In this document: one piece after another, positions 1-11,589 of the stretch
Position numbering within the stretch: the first letter of the stretch is position 1
How the letters are laid out: every line of letters begins with the position of its first letter
Assembly: GCA_016650445.1 (NCBI GenBank)
Contig: JAENVS010000026.1
Coordinates: forward strand, 18,899 to 82,898
Source: Frankiaceae bacterium
GTDB lineage: Bacteria > Actinomycetota > Actinomycetes > Mycobacteriales > SCTD01
Direction: 5' to 3'
Length of the DNA: 64,000 nucleotides
Notes under the pieces: model-generated
What the model saw: the letters and a program-made list of their open reading frames with translations, nothing else
Told to the model about the DNA's origin: nothing
The model's database searches: none
Program-made: the position numbers and the translations under genes

Positions 1-1
1 C

Positions 2-775
2 GTCGACAACCTGCCGCCCGCGCTGCTGTCGACGATGGTCGACCTCGGCTCACGGTCGCAGGGCGCGGTGTCGAAGATCGCCGTCGTGGCCGACGTCCGC
101 TCGCGCGCGTTCTCGTCCGACCTGCGCACCGCGATCGACGAGACCGAGCGGCGCGGCGTGCACCCGCGGGTGCTGTTCCTCGAAGCGAGCGACGACGCTC
201 TGGTACGCCGGTTCGAGAGCGTCCGGCGGCCGCATCCGATGCAGGGGGACGGACGGCTGGTCGACGGGATCGCCGCCGAGCGACAGCTGCTGCTCGACCT
301 GCGCGGCGACGCCGACCTGGTGCTCGACACGTCGCTGCTCAACGTGCACGAGCTCCGCGGGAAGGTGGCCGCGGCGTTCGGCGCTGAGACCGACACCGAC
401 GCGCTGCAGGTGACGGTGCTGTCCTTCGGGTTCAAGTACGGCCTGCCCGTCGACGCAGACCTGGTGGTCGACTGCCGGTTCCTGCCCAACCCGCACTGGG
501 TGCCGGAGCTGCGGCCGATGACCGGACGCGACGACGCCGTGCGCGACTACGTGCTCTCTCGGCCGGGAGCGGAGGAGTTCCTGGACCGCTACCAGGGCGT
601 GCTCGAGCTGGTCACCGCGGGCTACAAGCGCGAGGGGAAGCACTACGCGCTCCTCGCCGTCGGCTGCACGGGTGGCAAGCACCGCAGCGTCGCGATGGCC
701 GAGCAGCTCGCCGCGCGCCTGCGCGCGGCCGGCACCGAGGTCACCGTCACGCACCGCGACCTGGGCCGCGAGTGA
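2..775 (+). CDS. rapZ: RapZ-type nucleotide-binding protein (5' end outside window)
   Basis: This is the RapZ/YvcJ family P-loop protein, known as an RNase adaptor in E. coli and a conserved nucleotide-binding protein next to whiA in Gram-positives. The open frame continues upstream of the window. From base 2 it reads VDNLPPALLSTMVDL, the family's DNLPP motif, so the N-terminal Walker A loop is missing and about 257 residues are visible against a usual 285-300. The C-terminal GCTGGKHRSVAMAEQL motif is intact. It is followed by yvcK and whiA, the standard actinobacterial order. The identification is firm; the physiological role in actinobacteria is less certain. Confidence 0.95.
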   Translation, partial: VDNLPPALLSTMVDLGSRSQGAVSKIAVVADVRSRAFSSDLRTAIDETERRGVHPRVLFLEASDDALVRRFESVRRPHPMQGDGRLVDGIAAERQLLLDLRGDADLVLDTSLLNVHELRGKVAAAFGAETDTDALQVTVLSFGFKYGLPVDADLVVDCRFLPNPHWVPELRPMTGRDDAVRDYVLSRPGAEEFLDRYQGVLELVTAGYKREGKHYALLAVGCTGGKHRSVAMAEQLAARLRAAGTEVTVTHRDLGRE

Positions 776-806
776 TAGCCCCACATCGCCGCCGCGGGGG
801 CCCCGA

Positions 807-1763
807 GTGAACCGCAACCCCAAGGTGGTTGCCCTCGGAGGCGGCCACGGGCTGGCGGCCTCGCTGCAGGCGCTGCGGCGGGTCACGCCTGAGCTGACGG
901 CGGTGGTCACCGTCGCCGACGACGGCGGTTCCAGCGGCCGGCTGCGGGATGAGCTCGACGCCCTCCCCCCTGGCGACCTGCGGATGGCGCTCGCCGCGAT
1001 GGCCGGCGATGACGACTGGGCCCAGACATGGTCCCGCCTGCTGCAGCACCGCTTCGGTGGCACCGGACCCCTCGCCGGCCACGCCGTCGGCAACCTCCTG
1101 CTCGCGGGCCTCGCGCAGTCGACCGGCGATCCCGTCGTCGCTCTCGACCTCGTCGCCCGGATGTTGGGCGTCACCGGCCGCGTCCTGCCGATGAGCCCGG
1201 TTCCGCTGGAGATCTGCGCCGAGGTCATCGGGCTGGTCCCCGGCGCCCCCTCCGAGATCACCGAGGTCGTGGGCCAGGTGGCGGTCGCGACCACGCCCGG
1301 GCTCGTCGCCGCCGTGCACCTGCGGCCGCCGAACCCGCCGGCCTGCAAGGAAGCGGTGCGGGCGGTCGAGGAGGCCGACTGGGTCGTCTTCGGTCCGGGC
1401 TCGTGGTTCACGAGCGTCCTGCCTCACCTGCTCGTGCCCGACCTGAGCGATGCGCTGCACCGGACGACAGCTCGCCGGGTGGTCGCGCTGAACCTCGCGC
1501 CGCAGGCGGGCGAGACCGAGGGGTTCACCCCCGAGTCGTACCTCGACGTGCTCGCGGCGCACGCGCCGGAGCTGCAGATCGACGTGGTTCTCGCCGACGA
1601 GAGCATGGTCGTGGACAGGCGTGGTCTCATGGCTGCAGCGCAGTCAGTGGGCGGACGGCTGGTGCTCTCGTCGATGGCTCTCGGCGACGGGACCCCACGG
1701 CACGACCCCCAGCGGCTGGCGCGTGCATATGAAGAGGTCTTCGGAGGAGTCGCATGGCGATGA
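807..1763 (+). CDS. yvcK: YvcK/CofD-like family protein
   Basis: This is a gluconeogenesis-factor/YvcK family protein with the CofD-like fold. Homologues bind UDP-sugars and affect cell shape and central carbon metabolism. The GTG at 807 is chosen because [19 protein letters not shown] places the family's N-terminal glycine-rich loop at residues 10-18; longer in-frame starts run back into rapZ. At 318 residues the length is normal. Further motifs include [10 protein letters not shown] near residue 36 and [16 protein letters not shown] in the C-terminal half. It overlaps the start of whiA by 10 bases, which suggests translational coupling. Confidence 0.93.
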   Translation: MNRNPKVVALGGGHGLAASLQALRRVTPELTAVVTVADDGGSSGRLRDELDALPPGDLRMALAAMAGDDDWAQTWSRLLQHRFGGTGPLAGHAVGNLLLAGLAQSTGDPVVALDLVARMLGVTGRVLPMSPVPLEICAEVIGLVPGAPSEITEVVGQVAVATTPGLVAAVHLRPPNPPACKEAVRAVEEADWVVFGPGSWFTSVLPHLLVPDLSDALHRTTARRVVALNLAPQAGETEGFTPESYLDVLAAHAPELQIDVVLADESMVVDRRGLMAAAQSVGGRLVLSSMALGDGTPRHDPQRLARAYEEVFGGVAWR

Positions 1764-2740
1764 CGGCAGCCGTCAAGGACGAGCTCTCCCGTCTGACGGT
1801 GACCAAGCCCTGCTGCCGCAAGGCGGAGATGGCCTCGCTGCTCCGGTTCGCGGGCGGGCTGCACCTCGTCGCCGGCAAGATCGTCGTCGAGGCCGAGCTC
1901 GACACCGGCATCACGGCCCGGCGCCTGCGCAAGGAGGTCGCCGAGGTCTACGGGCACGCCAGCGACGTCCATGTGGTCGCGGCCGGGGGACTGCGCAAGG
2001 GCAACCGCTACGTCGTCCGCATCTCGAAGGACGGCGACGGGCTGGCGCGGCAGACCGGCCTCGTCGACGGGCAGGGCCGGCCGGTCCGCGGACTTCCCCC
2101 CTCCGTCGTCAGCGGCGCCACCTGTGACGCTGCGGCGGCCTGGCGCGGCGCGTTCCTCGCCCACGGGTCGCTGACCGAGCCCGGCCGCTCGTCGTCGCTC
2201 GAGATCACCTGCCCGGGGCCGGAGGCGGCTCTCGCCCTCGTCGGCGCGGCTCGCCGCATCGGTGTCCAGGCCAAGGCCCGGGAGGTGCGCGGCATCGACC
2301 GGGTCGTCGTGCGCGACGGCGACGCCATCGGCGTGCTCCTGACCAGGCTGGGCGCCCACGAGAGCGTGCTCGCCTGGGAGGAGCGCCGGATGCGCCGCGA
2401 GGTGCGCGCGACCGCCAACCGGCTGGCCAACTTCGATGACGCCAACCTGCGCCGGTCGGCGCGGGCGGCGGTGGCCGCGGGTGCCCGGGTGGAGCGCGCG
2501 CTCGAGATCCTCGGCGACGACGCGCCCGATCACCTGCTGCAGGCGGGCCGGCTGCGGATGGAGCACGCCAACGCCTCGCTCGAGGAGCTCGGCGCCCTCG
2601 CCGACCCGCCGATGACCAAGGACGCCGTCGCGGGTCGCATCCGGCGCCTGCTGGCCATGGCGGACAAGCGGGCGGCCGACCTCGGCATCCCCGACACGGA
2701 GGCCAACGTCACCCCCGAGATGCTCGAAGGCGCTCCCTAA
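1754..2740 (+). CDS. whiA: Sporulation/cell-division regulator WhiA
   Basis: WhiA is a DNA-binding regulator with an N-terminal LAGLIDADG-homing-endonuclease-like fold and a C-terminal helix-turn-helix domain. It is required for sporulation septation in Streptomyces and conserved in non-sporulating relatives. Family features visible are the N-terminal KDELSRL segment, [19 protein letters not shown] around residues 17-35, and the C-terminal [17 protein letters not shown] recognition-helix region. At 328 residues it is full length. The ATG lies inside the 3' end of yvcK. Confidence 0.97.
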   Translation: MAMTAAVKDELSRLTVTKPCCRKAEMASLLRFAGGLHLVAGKIVVEAELDTGITARRLRKEVAEVYGHASDVHVVAAGGLRKGNRYVVRISKDGDGLARQTGLVDGQGRPVRGLPPSVVSGATCDAAAAWRGAFLAHGSLTEPGRSSSLEITCPGPEAALALVGAARRIGVQAKAREVRGIDRVVVRDGDAIGVLLTRLGAHESVLAWEERRMRREVRATANRLANFDDANLRRSARAAVAAGARVERALEILGDDAPDHLLQAGRLRMEHANASLEELGALADPPMTKDAVAGRIRRLLAMADKRAADLGIPDTEANVTPEMLEGAP

Positions 2741-2768
2741 CCCATCGGCCCCGCCCCTTCACCTAGAC

Positions 2769-2818
2769 GATCACCGCCGGCTGAGCGTCCAGTCCACGCT
2801 CACCGTTCAGCGGTGATC
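2769..2818. repeat. 50-bp palindromic repeat, copy 1
   Basis: A two-tier inverted repeat. The outer arms are GATCACCGC and GCGGTGATC, the inner arms TGAGCGT and ACGCTCA around a 7-nt loop. It is followed directly by ATCTTTGGG. A second copy with the same outer arms, the same 50-bp length and the same ATCTTTGGG flank lies at 3771-3820, on the other side of the DUF559-type gene. It may act as a terminator after whiA, as a mobile repeat, or both. Confidence 0.8.
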
Positions 2819-2896
2819 ATCTTTGGGCGGCCGCGAGCATCCACAGATGCGGGGGACTGTGCACTCGCGCACGGCGGTTGCAGCCAGGCTCCCCGC

Positions 2897-3763
2897 ATGC
2901 ATCCGGACGTCGTTGCCTCCGCGCTGGAGCAAGGAGGAGTCGTCGACCTCGCCGCTCTGGGCAGCAACGCGCATCGGACCGCGCGCCGCAACGGGCTCGT
3001 GCTGCTTCAGCCGATGGTGGCTCTGGCGGCCACGCAGCCGGTCGGCGCGCTCGAGCTGATGCACGCCGCTGCCGCGAGTGTGCGCGAGCCGCGAGCGCTC
3101 TTGAGTGCGGCAGCGCTATGGGCGCACGGCCGCGGGCCGCTGCCCGAGGTCGTGGAGATCGGCGTCGTCGAAACCCGGGGAATCACCGTCCTCGCGCCGG
3201 TGATCGCCCGTCGGCTGGCTCCCGACACGCTCGCGACGATCGTCGTACGCCGGGGTCTACCGGTCGTCGGGCTCGAGGTCGCAGTTGCACAGTGCTCGGC
3301 CAACCGGTCCGACGCACAGGTGCTCGCGCTGATCGAACGGCTGCTCCGGGACCGAGCCACCACACCGGACCGCTTGCGCGCAGTCTGCCGGCGGGGGTTC
3401 GCCGGAAGCCGCAAGGTGCGGGCCGCCCTGGTCGCACTCGACGGTGGGGACCTGGAGCTCCAGAAGCGGCGACTGCGGGCCGCGCTCACGGCGGCCGGCG
3501 TCGTCGGTCTGCGGTCGGAGGTCAGGCTGGTGAGCCGAACGGCAGCGAGCTGCTACCTCGACCTGCTCCACGACCCGACGCGGAAGGCGTTCGAGCTCGA
3601 CGGCGGCTATCACGAGCTCGCCTCGCAGCGACGGATCGACCGCAAGCGCGATCGTTGGATCAAGCGCGACCACAGCATCGAGGTCATCCGCATCGCCGAT
3701 GACGAGGTGCGCAGCGACGTCGACGCCGTCGTGTCCGAGCTACTGCCCCAGCTGCGAGCCTGA
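2897..3763 (+). CDS. DUF559-type (Vsr/restriction-nuclease-fold-like) protein
   Basis: The C-terminal segment (about residues 215-285) reads FELDGGYHE, then a basic run RRIDRKRDRWIKRD, then IEVIRIADDEV. This matches the pattern of DUF559 proteins, which have a very-short-patch-repair/restriction endonuclease fold and are often encoded as solitary genes in actinobacteria. The N-terminal two thirds looks like the helical, winged-helix-like region usually found before this domain. The start at ATG 2897 gives 288 residues; the longer frame from 2813 would begin inside the upstream palindrome and is rejected. The gene sits between whiA and gap, an interval normally without a gene, and is bracketed by two 50-bp repeats. 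Function is unknown and nuclease activity is only a fold-based inference. Confidence 0.75.
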   Translation: MHPDVVASALEQGGVVDLAALGSNAHRTARRNGLVLLQPMVALAATQPVGALELMHAAAASVREPRALLSAAALWAHGRGPLPEVVEIGVVETRGITVLAPVIARRLAPDTLATIVVRRGLPVVGLEVAVAQCSANRSDAQVLALIERLLRDRATTPDRLRAVCRRGFAGSRKVRAALVALDGGDLELQKRRLRAALTAAGVVGLRSEVRLVSRTAASCYLDLLHDPTRKAFELDGGYHELASQRRIDRKRDRWIKRDHSIEVIRIADDEVRSDVDAVVSELLPQLRA

Positions 3764-3770
3764 GGCAAAC

Positions 3771-4905
<1,135 letters not shown>

Positions 4906-4907
4906 GG

Positions 4908-6083
4908 GTGAGAACGGCGCAAGACCTCGACGTCGCCGGCAAGCGGGTCCTCGTCCGCAGCGACCTCAACGTCCCCCTCGAGGGCGGCACGGTCACCGAC
5001 GACGGCCGCATCCGCGCCAGCCTGCCGCTGCTGCAGGATCTGCTCGGTCGTGGCGCGCGGGTCGTCGTCGCCGCGCACCTCGGCCGGCCGAAGGGCACAC
5101 CCGATCCGACGTACAGCCTGGCACCGGTTGCGGCGCGGCTCGAGGAGCTCCTGGGCCAGCCCGTGCGACTCGCTCATGACGTCGTGGGGGAGTCCGCGCG
5201 GGACATGGTCGGCGAGCTCGCCGACGGCGAGGTCGGACTGCTCGAGAACGTCCGCTTCGAAGCCGGCGAGACCAGCAAGGACGACACCGAGCGCGGTGCC
5301 TTCGCCGACCGGCTCGCATCCCTCGCCGACCTCTACGTCGACGACGCGTTCGGCGCCGTCCACCGCAAGCACGCCAGCGTGTACGACGTCGCGCAGCGCC
5401 TCCCGCACGCGAGCGGCCCGCTCGTTGCGAAGGAGGTCGAGGTCCTCAAGCGACTGACGCAGGACCCCGCGCGGCCGTACGCCGTCGTACTCGGCGGTTC
5501 GAAAGTGGGCGACAAACTGGCCGTGATCGAAGCCCTGCTGCCCCACGTGGACACCCTGCTGGTCGGCGGCGGCATGTGCTTCACGTTCCTCAAGGCGCAG
5601 GGTCACGACGTCGGCTCCTCGCTGCTCGAGGAGGACCAGGTCGACCGGTGCCGCGGCTTCCTCGAGAGCGGCAAGGTCGTCCTGCCCGTCGACGTCGTGG
5701 CGGCCACCGCCTTTGCCGCCGACGCCGCCCACGACGTCGTCGCAGCAGACGCGATTCCCGCCGACCGCATGGGTCTCGACATCGGCCCGCAGAGCGTCAC
5801 GGTGTTTGCCGAGGCCCTCGCCGGCGCCAAGACCGTCTTCTGGAACGGCCCGATGGGCGTGTTCGAGATGGAGCCGTACGCCGAAGGCACCCGCGGTGTC
5901 GCGGAGGCAGTCGCAGGCCTCGACGGCGCCCTGACCGTCGTCGGTGGCGGTGACAGCGCGGCTGCCGTGCGCGCACTGGGCATCGACGAGGCGCGCTTCA
6001 CCCACATCTCCACCGGTGGAGGTGCCAGCCTCGAGTACCTCGAGGGCAAGGACCTGCCCGGCCTCACCGTGCTGGAGTCCTGA
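4908..6083 (+). CDS. pgk: Phosphoglycerate kinase
   Basis: Transfers phosphate from 1,3-bisphosphoglycerate to ADP. It begins at GTG 4908, two bases after the gap stop; a much longer open frame exists upstream but lies over gap. [11 protein letters not shown] near residue 15 is the substrate-binding signature. [11 protein letters not shown] lies mid-protein, and GGGDSAAAV and [13 protein letters not shown] form the nucleotide-binding C-terminal lobe. At 391 residues it is full length. Confidence 0.98.
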   Translation: MRTAQDLDVAGKRVLVRSDLNVPLEGGTVTDDGRIRASLPLLQDLLGRGARVVVAAHLGRPKGTPDPTYSLAPVAARLEELLGQPVRLAHDVVGESARDMVGELADGEVGLLENVRFEAGETSKDDTERGAFADRLASLADLYVDDAFGAVHRKHASVYDVAQRLPHASGPLVAKEVEVLKRLTQDPARPYAVVLGGSKVGDKLAVIEALLPHVDTLLVGGGMCFTFLKAQGHDVGSSLLEEDQVDRCRGFLESGKVVLPVDVVAATAFAADAAHDVVAADAIPADRMGLDIGPQSVTVFAEALAGAKTVFWNGPMGVFEMEPYAEGTRGVAEAVAGLDGALTVVGGGDSAAAVRALGIDEARFTHISTGGGASLEYLEGKDLPGLTVLES

Positions 6084-6084
6084 C

Positions 6085-6879
6085 ATGGCTGCCCGTTCTC
6101 ATCAGCCCACCCGCAAGCCGCTGATGGCCGGCAACTGGAAGATGAACCTGCACCACCTCGAGGCCATCGCGCTGGTCCAGAAGCTCTCCTTCACGCTGGC
6201 CGACGACGACTACGCCCGCACCGAGGTCGCCGTACTGCCCCCGTTCACCGACCTGCGCAGCGTCCAGACGATGGTCGACGGCGACAAGCTGCAGATCGTG
6301 TACGGCGGGCAGGACCTGTCGCCGTACGACGGCGGTGCCTACACCGGCGACATCAGCGGCGCCATGCTGGCCAAGCTCGGCTGCACCTACGTCGTCATCG
6401 GCCACAGCGAGCGGCGCGAGTACCACGCGGAGACCGACGCGGTCGTCAACGCCAAGGTGCAGGCCGCCGCCCGCCACGGCCTGGTGCCGATCCTGTGCGT
6501 GGGGGAGCGGCTCGACGTCCGGCAGGCGGGCGACCAGGTCGCGCACTGCACGGCGCAGCTCGACGGCGCGCTCGCCGGCCTCCCGGAGCGCGTGGTGCGG
6601 ACCATCGTCATCGCCTACGAGCCGGTCTGGGCCATCGGCACCGGCGAGGTGGCGACACCCGAGGACGCCCAGGAGGTCTGCGCTGCCCTGCGGGCCCGGC
6701 TGGCCGAGCTGTACCCCGGCGACCTGGCCGACGGCGTCCGGGTGCTGTACGGCGGCTCGGTGAAGGCAGCCAACGCGGCCGGGATCATGGAACAGCCCGA
6801 CGTCGACGGCGCTCTCATCGGCGGCGCGAGCCTGGACGCGGCTGAGTTTGCCGGGATCTGCCGCTTTTCGCCCACCTGA
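6085..6879 (+). CDS. tpiA: Triosephosphate isomerase
   Basis: Interconverts dihydroxyacetone phosphate and glyceraldehyde 3-phosphate. GNWKMNLHH at residues 13-21 holds the active-site Asn and Lys. VIGHSERR carries the electrophilic His. [11 protein letters not shown] carries the catalytic Glu and loop 6. GGSVKAAN is the phosphate-binding segment. It is 264 residues long. The ATG is one base after the pgk stop. A short CCGGT/ACCGG hairpin follows the stop codon at 6880-6894. Confidence 0.98.
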   Translation: MAARSHQPTRKPLMAGNWKMNLHHLEAIALVQKLSFTLADDDYARTEVAVLPPFTDLRSVQTMVDGDKLQIVYGGQDLSPYDGGAYTGDISGAMLAKLGCTYVVIGHSERREYHAETDAVVNAKVQAAARHGLVPILCVGERLDVRQAGDQVAHCTAQLDGALAGLPERVVRTIVIAYEPVWAIGTGEVATPEDAQEVCAALRARLAELYPGDLADGVRVLYGGSVKAANAAGIMEQPDVDGALIGGASLDAAEFAGICRFSPT

Positions 6880-7101
6880 CCGGTTCGGCACCGGAAGGCC
6901 CTCAGCGTCCCCTCGGCAGCGGTAACTCTTGCGTCACGATCACGCGGCGCTCCGGCGACGTCCCTTCCGCTGGGTTGTGTCACCTGGCTACTGTCCGTGC
7001 TCGATGGCGTCAGATCCGACGCCGTCACTTCAGTGGCCCGGGGGCTCTCTCCGGGTGAAGAGTTCCCCGGGCGTCCGAGTGGCGCCCAGGAGAGGTGGAC
7101 A

Positions 7102-8868
7102 ATGCTCAGCACGCGCAGAGGGCTCTCCACTGCCGCCCTCATGGCAAGCCTCGCCCTCACGGCGGCGGCCTGTGGTGGCAGCAGCGACGGCAACAGCGGA
7201 ACCACGCCTGACGACGGTGCCAAGAAGGGCGGCACGCTCAAGCTGCTCGGCGCCGGCGACATCGACCACATGGACCCGGCCTCGGCCTACTACCAGACCA
7301 GCTATCTGCTGCTGCGCGCGGTCACGCGCCAGCTGCTCAGCTACCCGGTCTCCAAGGACGAGAAGGAGTCGGTCACGCCCGTCCCGGACCTCGCGAGCGC
7401 CGAGCCTGAGGTCACCAACGACGGCAAGACCTACACCTTCAAGATCCGCCAGGGCGCGCAGTGGGACACCACGCCGGCGCGGCAGATCACGGGTGCTGAC
7501 GCCGAGCGCGGCTTCAAGCGCCTCTGCAACCCGGTCCAGCCCAGCGGTGGCATCGGGTACTACTCCGGCGTCATCGTCGGCATGAAGGAGTTCTGCGACC
7601 CGTTCGCCAAGGTGCCGCCGAACGCCAAGGCCATCGGCGACTACGTCGAGAAGAACAAGATCTCGGGCATCACGACGACCGACGACTCGATCACGATCAA
7701 CCTGGTCCAGGCGGCCGGTGACTTCGTGAACATCGTCGCGATGCCGTTCGCCTCGCCGATGCCGGTCGAGATGAACGCCTACATCCCCGACGACCCGACC
7801 TTCCGCCAGAAGTTCGTCTCCAGCGGCCCGTACAAGATCTCCAAGTACGTCGCGGAGAAGAACATCGAGCTGGTCCGCAACCCGGCCTGGAAGGCCGAGA
7901 GCGACCCGCTGCGCAAGGCGTACGTCGACAACATCTCCATCACGCAGGGCTCCGACGAGGGCCCGGTGCAGCAGCAGCTGCAGGCCGGCACCGCCGACAT
8001 GTCGTGGGACACCACGGTCCCGGTTGCCAACATCCCGAGCCTGCTCGCGGCGAAGGACGCCAACGCGACGAAGGTCGGCGGTGGGCGCATCGACTACATG
8101 GTCTTCAACACGCTCAGCCCGAACAACAACAAGGCGCTGGCGAACCCGAAGGTCCGGCAGGCGATCAACTACGCCGTCAACAAGAAGGCCGTCATCCAGG
8201 TGCTCGGTGGCCCTGACCTGTTCACCTGCACCGGCAACGTCCTGTCGCCGCCGATCCTCGGGTACAAGAAGTTCGACCTGTACCCGACGCCGGACTGCGC
8301 GGGTGACCCCGCCAAGGCCAAGTCGCTGCTCGCCGAGGCCGGCTTCCCGAACGGCATCACGCTGAAGTACACCTTCCGCAACCGCGGGAAGTCGCCTCAG
8401 ATCGCCGCGACGCTGCAGGCCGAGCTCAAGAAGGCCGGCATCACCCTGAAGCTCAAGCAGGTCAACCCGGCCGACTTCTACACCCAGAACCTGTCCCACC
8501 TGCCGGCGATCAAGTCCGGCTCATGGGACGTCGCGGTTCCGGGTTGGAGCCCCGACTGGGCCGGCAACGCCGCCCGCTCGTTCTTCGTGCCCCTGCTCGA
8601 CGGCCGCCTGTTCGCCGAGGGCACGACCAACTACGGCGGTTACAACAACCCCGAGGTGAACAAGGTCGCCGACCAGGCGCTCGCCGCTGCGACGCCGGAG
8701 AAGGCCGCCGAGCTGTGGGCCGAGGTCGACAAGAAGACGATGGAGGACGCCCCGTGGGTCCCCATCGACAACGGCCGGTCCGTTCGGTACCACAGCAAGA
8801 CCGTCGGTGGATGCACCATCTTCCTGTTCACCGACAACTGCGACATCACGAACGTCTGGAAGAGCTAG
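7102..8868 (+). CDS. Oligopeptide/dipeptide ABC transporter substrate-binding lipoprotein
   Basis: An extracytoplasmic family-5 (Opp/Dpp type) solute-binding protein. Residues 1-24 form a lipoprotein signal peptide with lipobox TAAAC, so the mature protein would be lipid-anchored at the outer face of the membrane. GGTLKLLGAGDIDHMDPASAYY is the typical start of the mature domain. The start ATG 7102 has AGGAGAGG just upstream; a longer frame from 6997 lacks a signal peptide at its N-terminus. The length is 588 residues. It is the first gene of a five-gene transporter operon and is separated from the ATPases by a strong hairpin. The substrate is unknown. Confidence 0.93.
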   Translation: MLSTRRGLSTAALMASLALTAAACGGSSDGNSGTTPDDGAKKGGTLKLLGAGDIDHMDPASAYYQTSYLLLRAVTRQLLSYPVSKDEKESVTPVPDLASAEPEVTNDGKTYTFKIRQGAQWDTTPARQITGADAERGFKRLCNPVQPSGGIGYYSGVIVGMKEFCDPFAKVPPNAKAIGDYVEKNKISGITTTDDSITINLVQAAGDFVNIVAMPFASPMPVEMNAYIPDDPTFRQKFVSSGPYKISKYVAEKNIELVRNPAWKAESDPLRKAYVDNISITQGSDEGPVQQQLQAGTADMSWDTTVPVANIPSLLAAKDANATKVGGGRIDYMVFNTLSPNNNKALANPKVRQAINYAVNKKAVIQVLGGPDLFTCTGNVLSPPILGYKKFDLYPTPDCAGDPAKAKSLLAEAGFPNGITLKYTFRNRGKSPQIAATLQAELKKAGITLKLKQVNPADFYTQNLSHLPAIKSGSWDVAVPGWSPDWAGNAARSFFVPLLDGRLFAEGTTNYGGYNNPEVNKVADQALAAATPEKAAELWAEVDKKTMEDAPWVPIDNGRSVRYHSKTVGGCTIFLFTDNCDITNVWKS

Positions 8869-8882
8869 CCCCAGCGTTCTGA

Positions 8883-8926
8883 GGCCCGGCCGGCCGCGCG
8901 GCACACCCGCGCGGCCGGTCCGGGCC
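8883..8926 (+). terminator. GC-rich hairpin between binding protein and transporter genes
   Basis: A near-perfect 18-19 bp stem (GGCCCGGCCGGCCGCGCGG against its complement with one bulge) closes on a CACAC loop. No T-tract follows. In this position it probably stabilises or partly terminates the binding-protein transcript. That would give more binding protein than transporter, a common arrangement for such operons. Confidence 0.6.
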
Positions 8927-9051
8927 TTACGCGTCTCAGCACAGATCTGACAGCGCCTCCGCGGCCCCCGGGCCACCCTGCCGGGGCCATCCCGATGTGC
9001 CAGACTCCCAGCCGAGCCACACCCCCCGCCCGCTCCCTCAACGAGGTGCCG

Positions 9052-10440
9052 ATGACCTTGCTCGACGTGACGGACCTGAGGGTCTCGTTCCCCACCGAGG
9101 ACGGTCTGGTCCGGGCAGTCCAGGGCATCTCCTTCACCCTCGATCCCGGTCAGACCCTGGGCATCGTGGGGGAGTCCGGGTCCGGCAAGAGCGTGTGCAC
9201 CCAGACGATCATGGGGCTCACCCGAGGCGCTCAGATAAGCGGCACGGCCATGTTCGAGGGCCGCGACTTGCTGACCATGGGCGACAACGACCTCCGCAAG
9301 ATCCGCGGCGCCGAGATCGGGATGATCTTCCAGGACCCGCTGTCGAGCCTGCACCCGCAGTACAAGGTGGGCTGGCAGATCGTCGAGATGATCCAGGCCC
9401 ACGAGGACATCTCGACGAAGGCCGCGACCAAGCGGGCGGTCGACTTGCTCAGGCTGGTCGGGATCCCGCAGCCCGACCGCCGGGTCGACGACTACCCGCA
9501 CCAGTTCTCCGGCGGCATGCGCCAGCGCGCGATGATCGCGATGTCGCTGGCGCTCAACCCCAAGCTGCTGATCGCCGACGAGCCGACGACCGCGCTCGAC
9601 GTGACGGTCCAGGCCCAGATCATCGACCTCATCGAGCGGCTGCAGGCCGAGTTCAACACCGCGGTCATCATGATCACCCACGACCTCGGCGTCGTGGCCG
9701 ACATCGCCGACGACGTCATGGTCATGTACGCCGGCAAGCCGGTCGAGTTCGCCGACCGCCGCACCCTCTACTACCGGCCGCACCACCCCTACACCAAGGG
9801 GCTGATCGAGAGCATCCCGAGCGCCGAGGGCGAGCGGGGCCGGCTCAAGCCGATCCAGGGTCAGCCGCCGTCGCTGATCCGCCTGCCGAGCGGCTGCTCG
9901 TTCCACCCCCGCTGCCCGTACGTGATGGACCAGTGCGTCACCGAGATCCCGCCGCTGCGCCAGGTCGCCGGCAGCGCCGACCACCGCTCCGCCTGCTGGC
10001 TGCCCGTCGACGAGGTCGGCATCGGCGGCGAGGTCGACCGCAAGCGTGAGCAGGTGGCGCTCGCCCGTCGCGGCACCCTCGCGGCGGAGAGCTCCGACGT
10101 CATCGACAGCGTCGACGTCCCCGACGGCTCGGCCGCCGATGTCCCGGCCGACGTCGGCGCCGACACCACGACGCGGGGGCGCACGCAGCCGCTCGCGTCG
10201 ACGGCCACCCGCGCCGTCCGCGCCCGCACTGGACAACCGGCGCCGCCGGCACGTCCGCAGCGCCGCGGCGCGACGGCAACCGAGGCGGTGACCGCCGCCC
10301 CCGTGAAGAAGGCAGCGCCGAAGACCTCGGCAAAGAAGGCCGTGGCGAAGAAGACGGTCGCCTCGAAGACCGCGGGCACGACCGCGAAGAAGACCACGCC
10401 CCGTCGTACGAACTCGTCGCAGAACGGAAGCACATCGTGA
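9052..10440 (+). CDS. Oligopeptide ABC transporter ATPase (DppD/OppD type) with Lys/Ala-rich C-terminal tail
   Basis: One of the two ATPase subunits of the peptide importer. Walker A is GESGSGKS, the signature is [19 protein letters not shown], and Walker B is [13 protein letters not shown]. The Opp-type C-terminal cysteine cluster ([10 protein letters not shown]...C...C) is present around residues 280-320. The oddity is an extension of about 140 residues beyond the normal end. It is acidic and Ala-rich at first, then from about residue 418 histone-H1-like with repeated KKA, AKK and SKT units. ATG 9052 gives the usual N-terminus [13 protein letters not shown]. It overlaps the next gene by four bases (GTGA). 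Confidence 0.93.
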   Translation: MTLLDVTDLRVSFPTEDGLVRAVQGISFTLDPGQTLGIVGESGSGKSVCTQTIMGLTRGAQISGTAMFEGRDLLTMGDNDLRKIRGAEIGMIFQDPLSSLHPQYKVGWQIVEMIQAHEDISTKAATKRAVDLLRLVGIPQPDRRVDDYPHQFSGGMRQRAMIAMSLALNPKLLIADEPTTALDVTVQAQIIDLIERLQAEFNTAVIMITHDLGVVADIADDVMVMYAGKPVEFADRRTLYYRPHHPYTKGLIESIPSAEGERGRLKPIQGQPPSLIRLPSGCSFHPRCPYVMDQCVTEIPPLRQVAGSADHRSACWLPVDEVGIGGEVDRKREQVALARRGTLAAESSDVIDSVDVPDGSAADVPADVGADTTTRGRTQPLASTATRAVRARTGQPAPPARPQRRGATATEAVTAAPVKKAAPKTSAKKAVAKKTVASKTAGTTAKKTTPRRTNSSQNGSTS

Positions 10441-11576
10441 CCGCCGCACAACCCGAGGTCGACCACGCCGGGCGTGATGTGAACACCCAGGCAGGGGACG
10501 TCCTGCTCAAGGTAGAGGGAGCGAAGAAGTACTTCCCGATCAAGCAGGGGATCATCTTCCAGAAGGAGGTCGCGCGCGTCCACGCCGTCGACGGCGTCGA
10601 CCTCGAGGTGCGCTCCGGCGAGACGCTGGGACTCGTGGGTGAGACCGGCTGCGGGAAGTCCACGCTCGCGCGCTTGATCGCGGGGCTCTACCCGATGACG
10701 GCCGGCACGGTCTCCTTCGACGGGTCAGACATCACCAACCTGTCGCGCAAGAAGATGCGGCCGTTCCGCCGCGACATCCAGATGATCTTCCAGGACCCCT
10801 ACGGCTCGCTGAACCCGCGTCGGCGGGTGGGCTCGATCATCGGCGACCCGTTCGACATCCACGGTGTCGCCGACGGCGCGGAGCGCAAGAAGCGCGTCCA
10901 GGAGCTGATGGAGGTCGTCGGGCTCAACCCCGAGCACTTCAACCGGTTCCCGGCAGAGTTCTCCGGCGGCCAGCGCCAGCGCATCGGCGTCGCCCGCGCT
11001 CTCGCGCTCCGGCCCAAGCTCATCATCTGCGACGAGCCGGTGTCGGCGCTGGACGTGTCGATCCAGGCGCAGGTCATCAACCTGCTCGACGACCTGCAGA
11101 ACGAGTTCGGCCTGACCTACATCTTCATCGCGCACGACCTGTCGGTGGTCCGGCACGTCAGCGACCGCGTCGCGGTGATGTACCTCGGCAAGATCATGGA
11201 GACCGGGCCGGTCGACGACCTCTACGGCCTGCCGCGGCACCCCTACACCAACGCCCTGCTGTCGGCGGTCCCGATTCCCGACCCGGACCGCGCAGACAGC
11301 CGCGAGCGGATCATCCTGCGCGGCGACGTGCCCTCGCCGGTCAACCCGCCCACCGGCTGCCCGTTCCACCCGCGCTGCCCGAAGGCGCAGGACATCTGCG
11401 TGCAGGAGATGCCGCCGCTCGAGCCGGTCTTCGTGGACCCGCCGACGCACCGCACGGCATGCCACTTCCCCGTGCCGGAGGGTGAGGACATCTCGCAGTG
11501 CACCCCCGGCATCGACCAGTCCGGCACCGGCCCGCTCGTCGGCGCGGACCTGTCCGCGATCACGACCGGCAGCTGA
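10437..11576 (+). CDS. Oligopeptide ABC transporter ATPase (DppF/OppF type)
   Basis: The second ATPase subunit of the importer. Motifs are GETGCGKST (Walker A), [19 protein letters not shown] (signature), [13 protein letters not shown] (Walker B) and [11 protein letters not shown] (switch His). The C-terminal Opp-type cysteine-rich region [14 protein letters not shown] is present. It is 379 residues, normal, without the Lys/Ala tail of its partner. It starts at GTG 10437 inside the end of the preceding gene. Confidence 0.93.
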   Translation: MTAAQPEVDHAGRDVNTQAGDVLLKVEGAKKYFPIKQGIIFQKEVARVHAVDGVDLEVRSGETLGLVGETGCGKSTLARLIAGLYPMTAGTVSFDGSDITNLSRKKMRPFRRDIQMIFQDPYGSLNPRRRVGSIIGDPFDIHGVADGAERKKRVQELMEVVGLNPEHFNRFPAEFSGGQRQRIGVARALALRPKLIICDEPVSALDVSIQAQVINLLDDLQNEFGLTYIFIAHDLSVVRHVSDRVAVMYLGKIMETGPVDDLYGLPRHPYTNALLSAVPIPDPDRADSRERIILRGDVPSPVNPPTGCPFHPRCPKAQDICVQEMPPLEPVFVDPPTHRTACHFPVPEGEDISQCTPGIDQSGTGPLVGADLSAITTGS

Positions 11577-11589
11577 GAGAGGACGACGG

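Noticed and set aside
8521..10449. A 642-codon minus-strand frame over the binding protein and ATPase genes
   Set aside because: It is complementary to two well-supported genes and lacks any domain signature.
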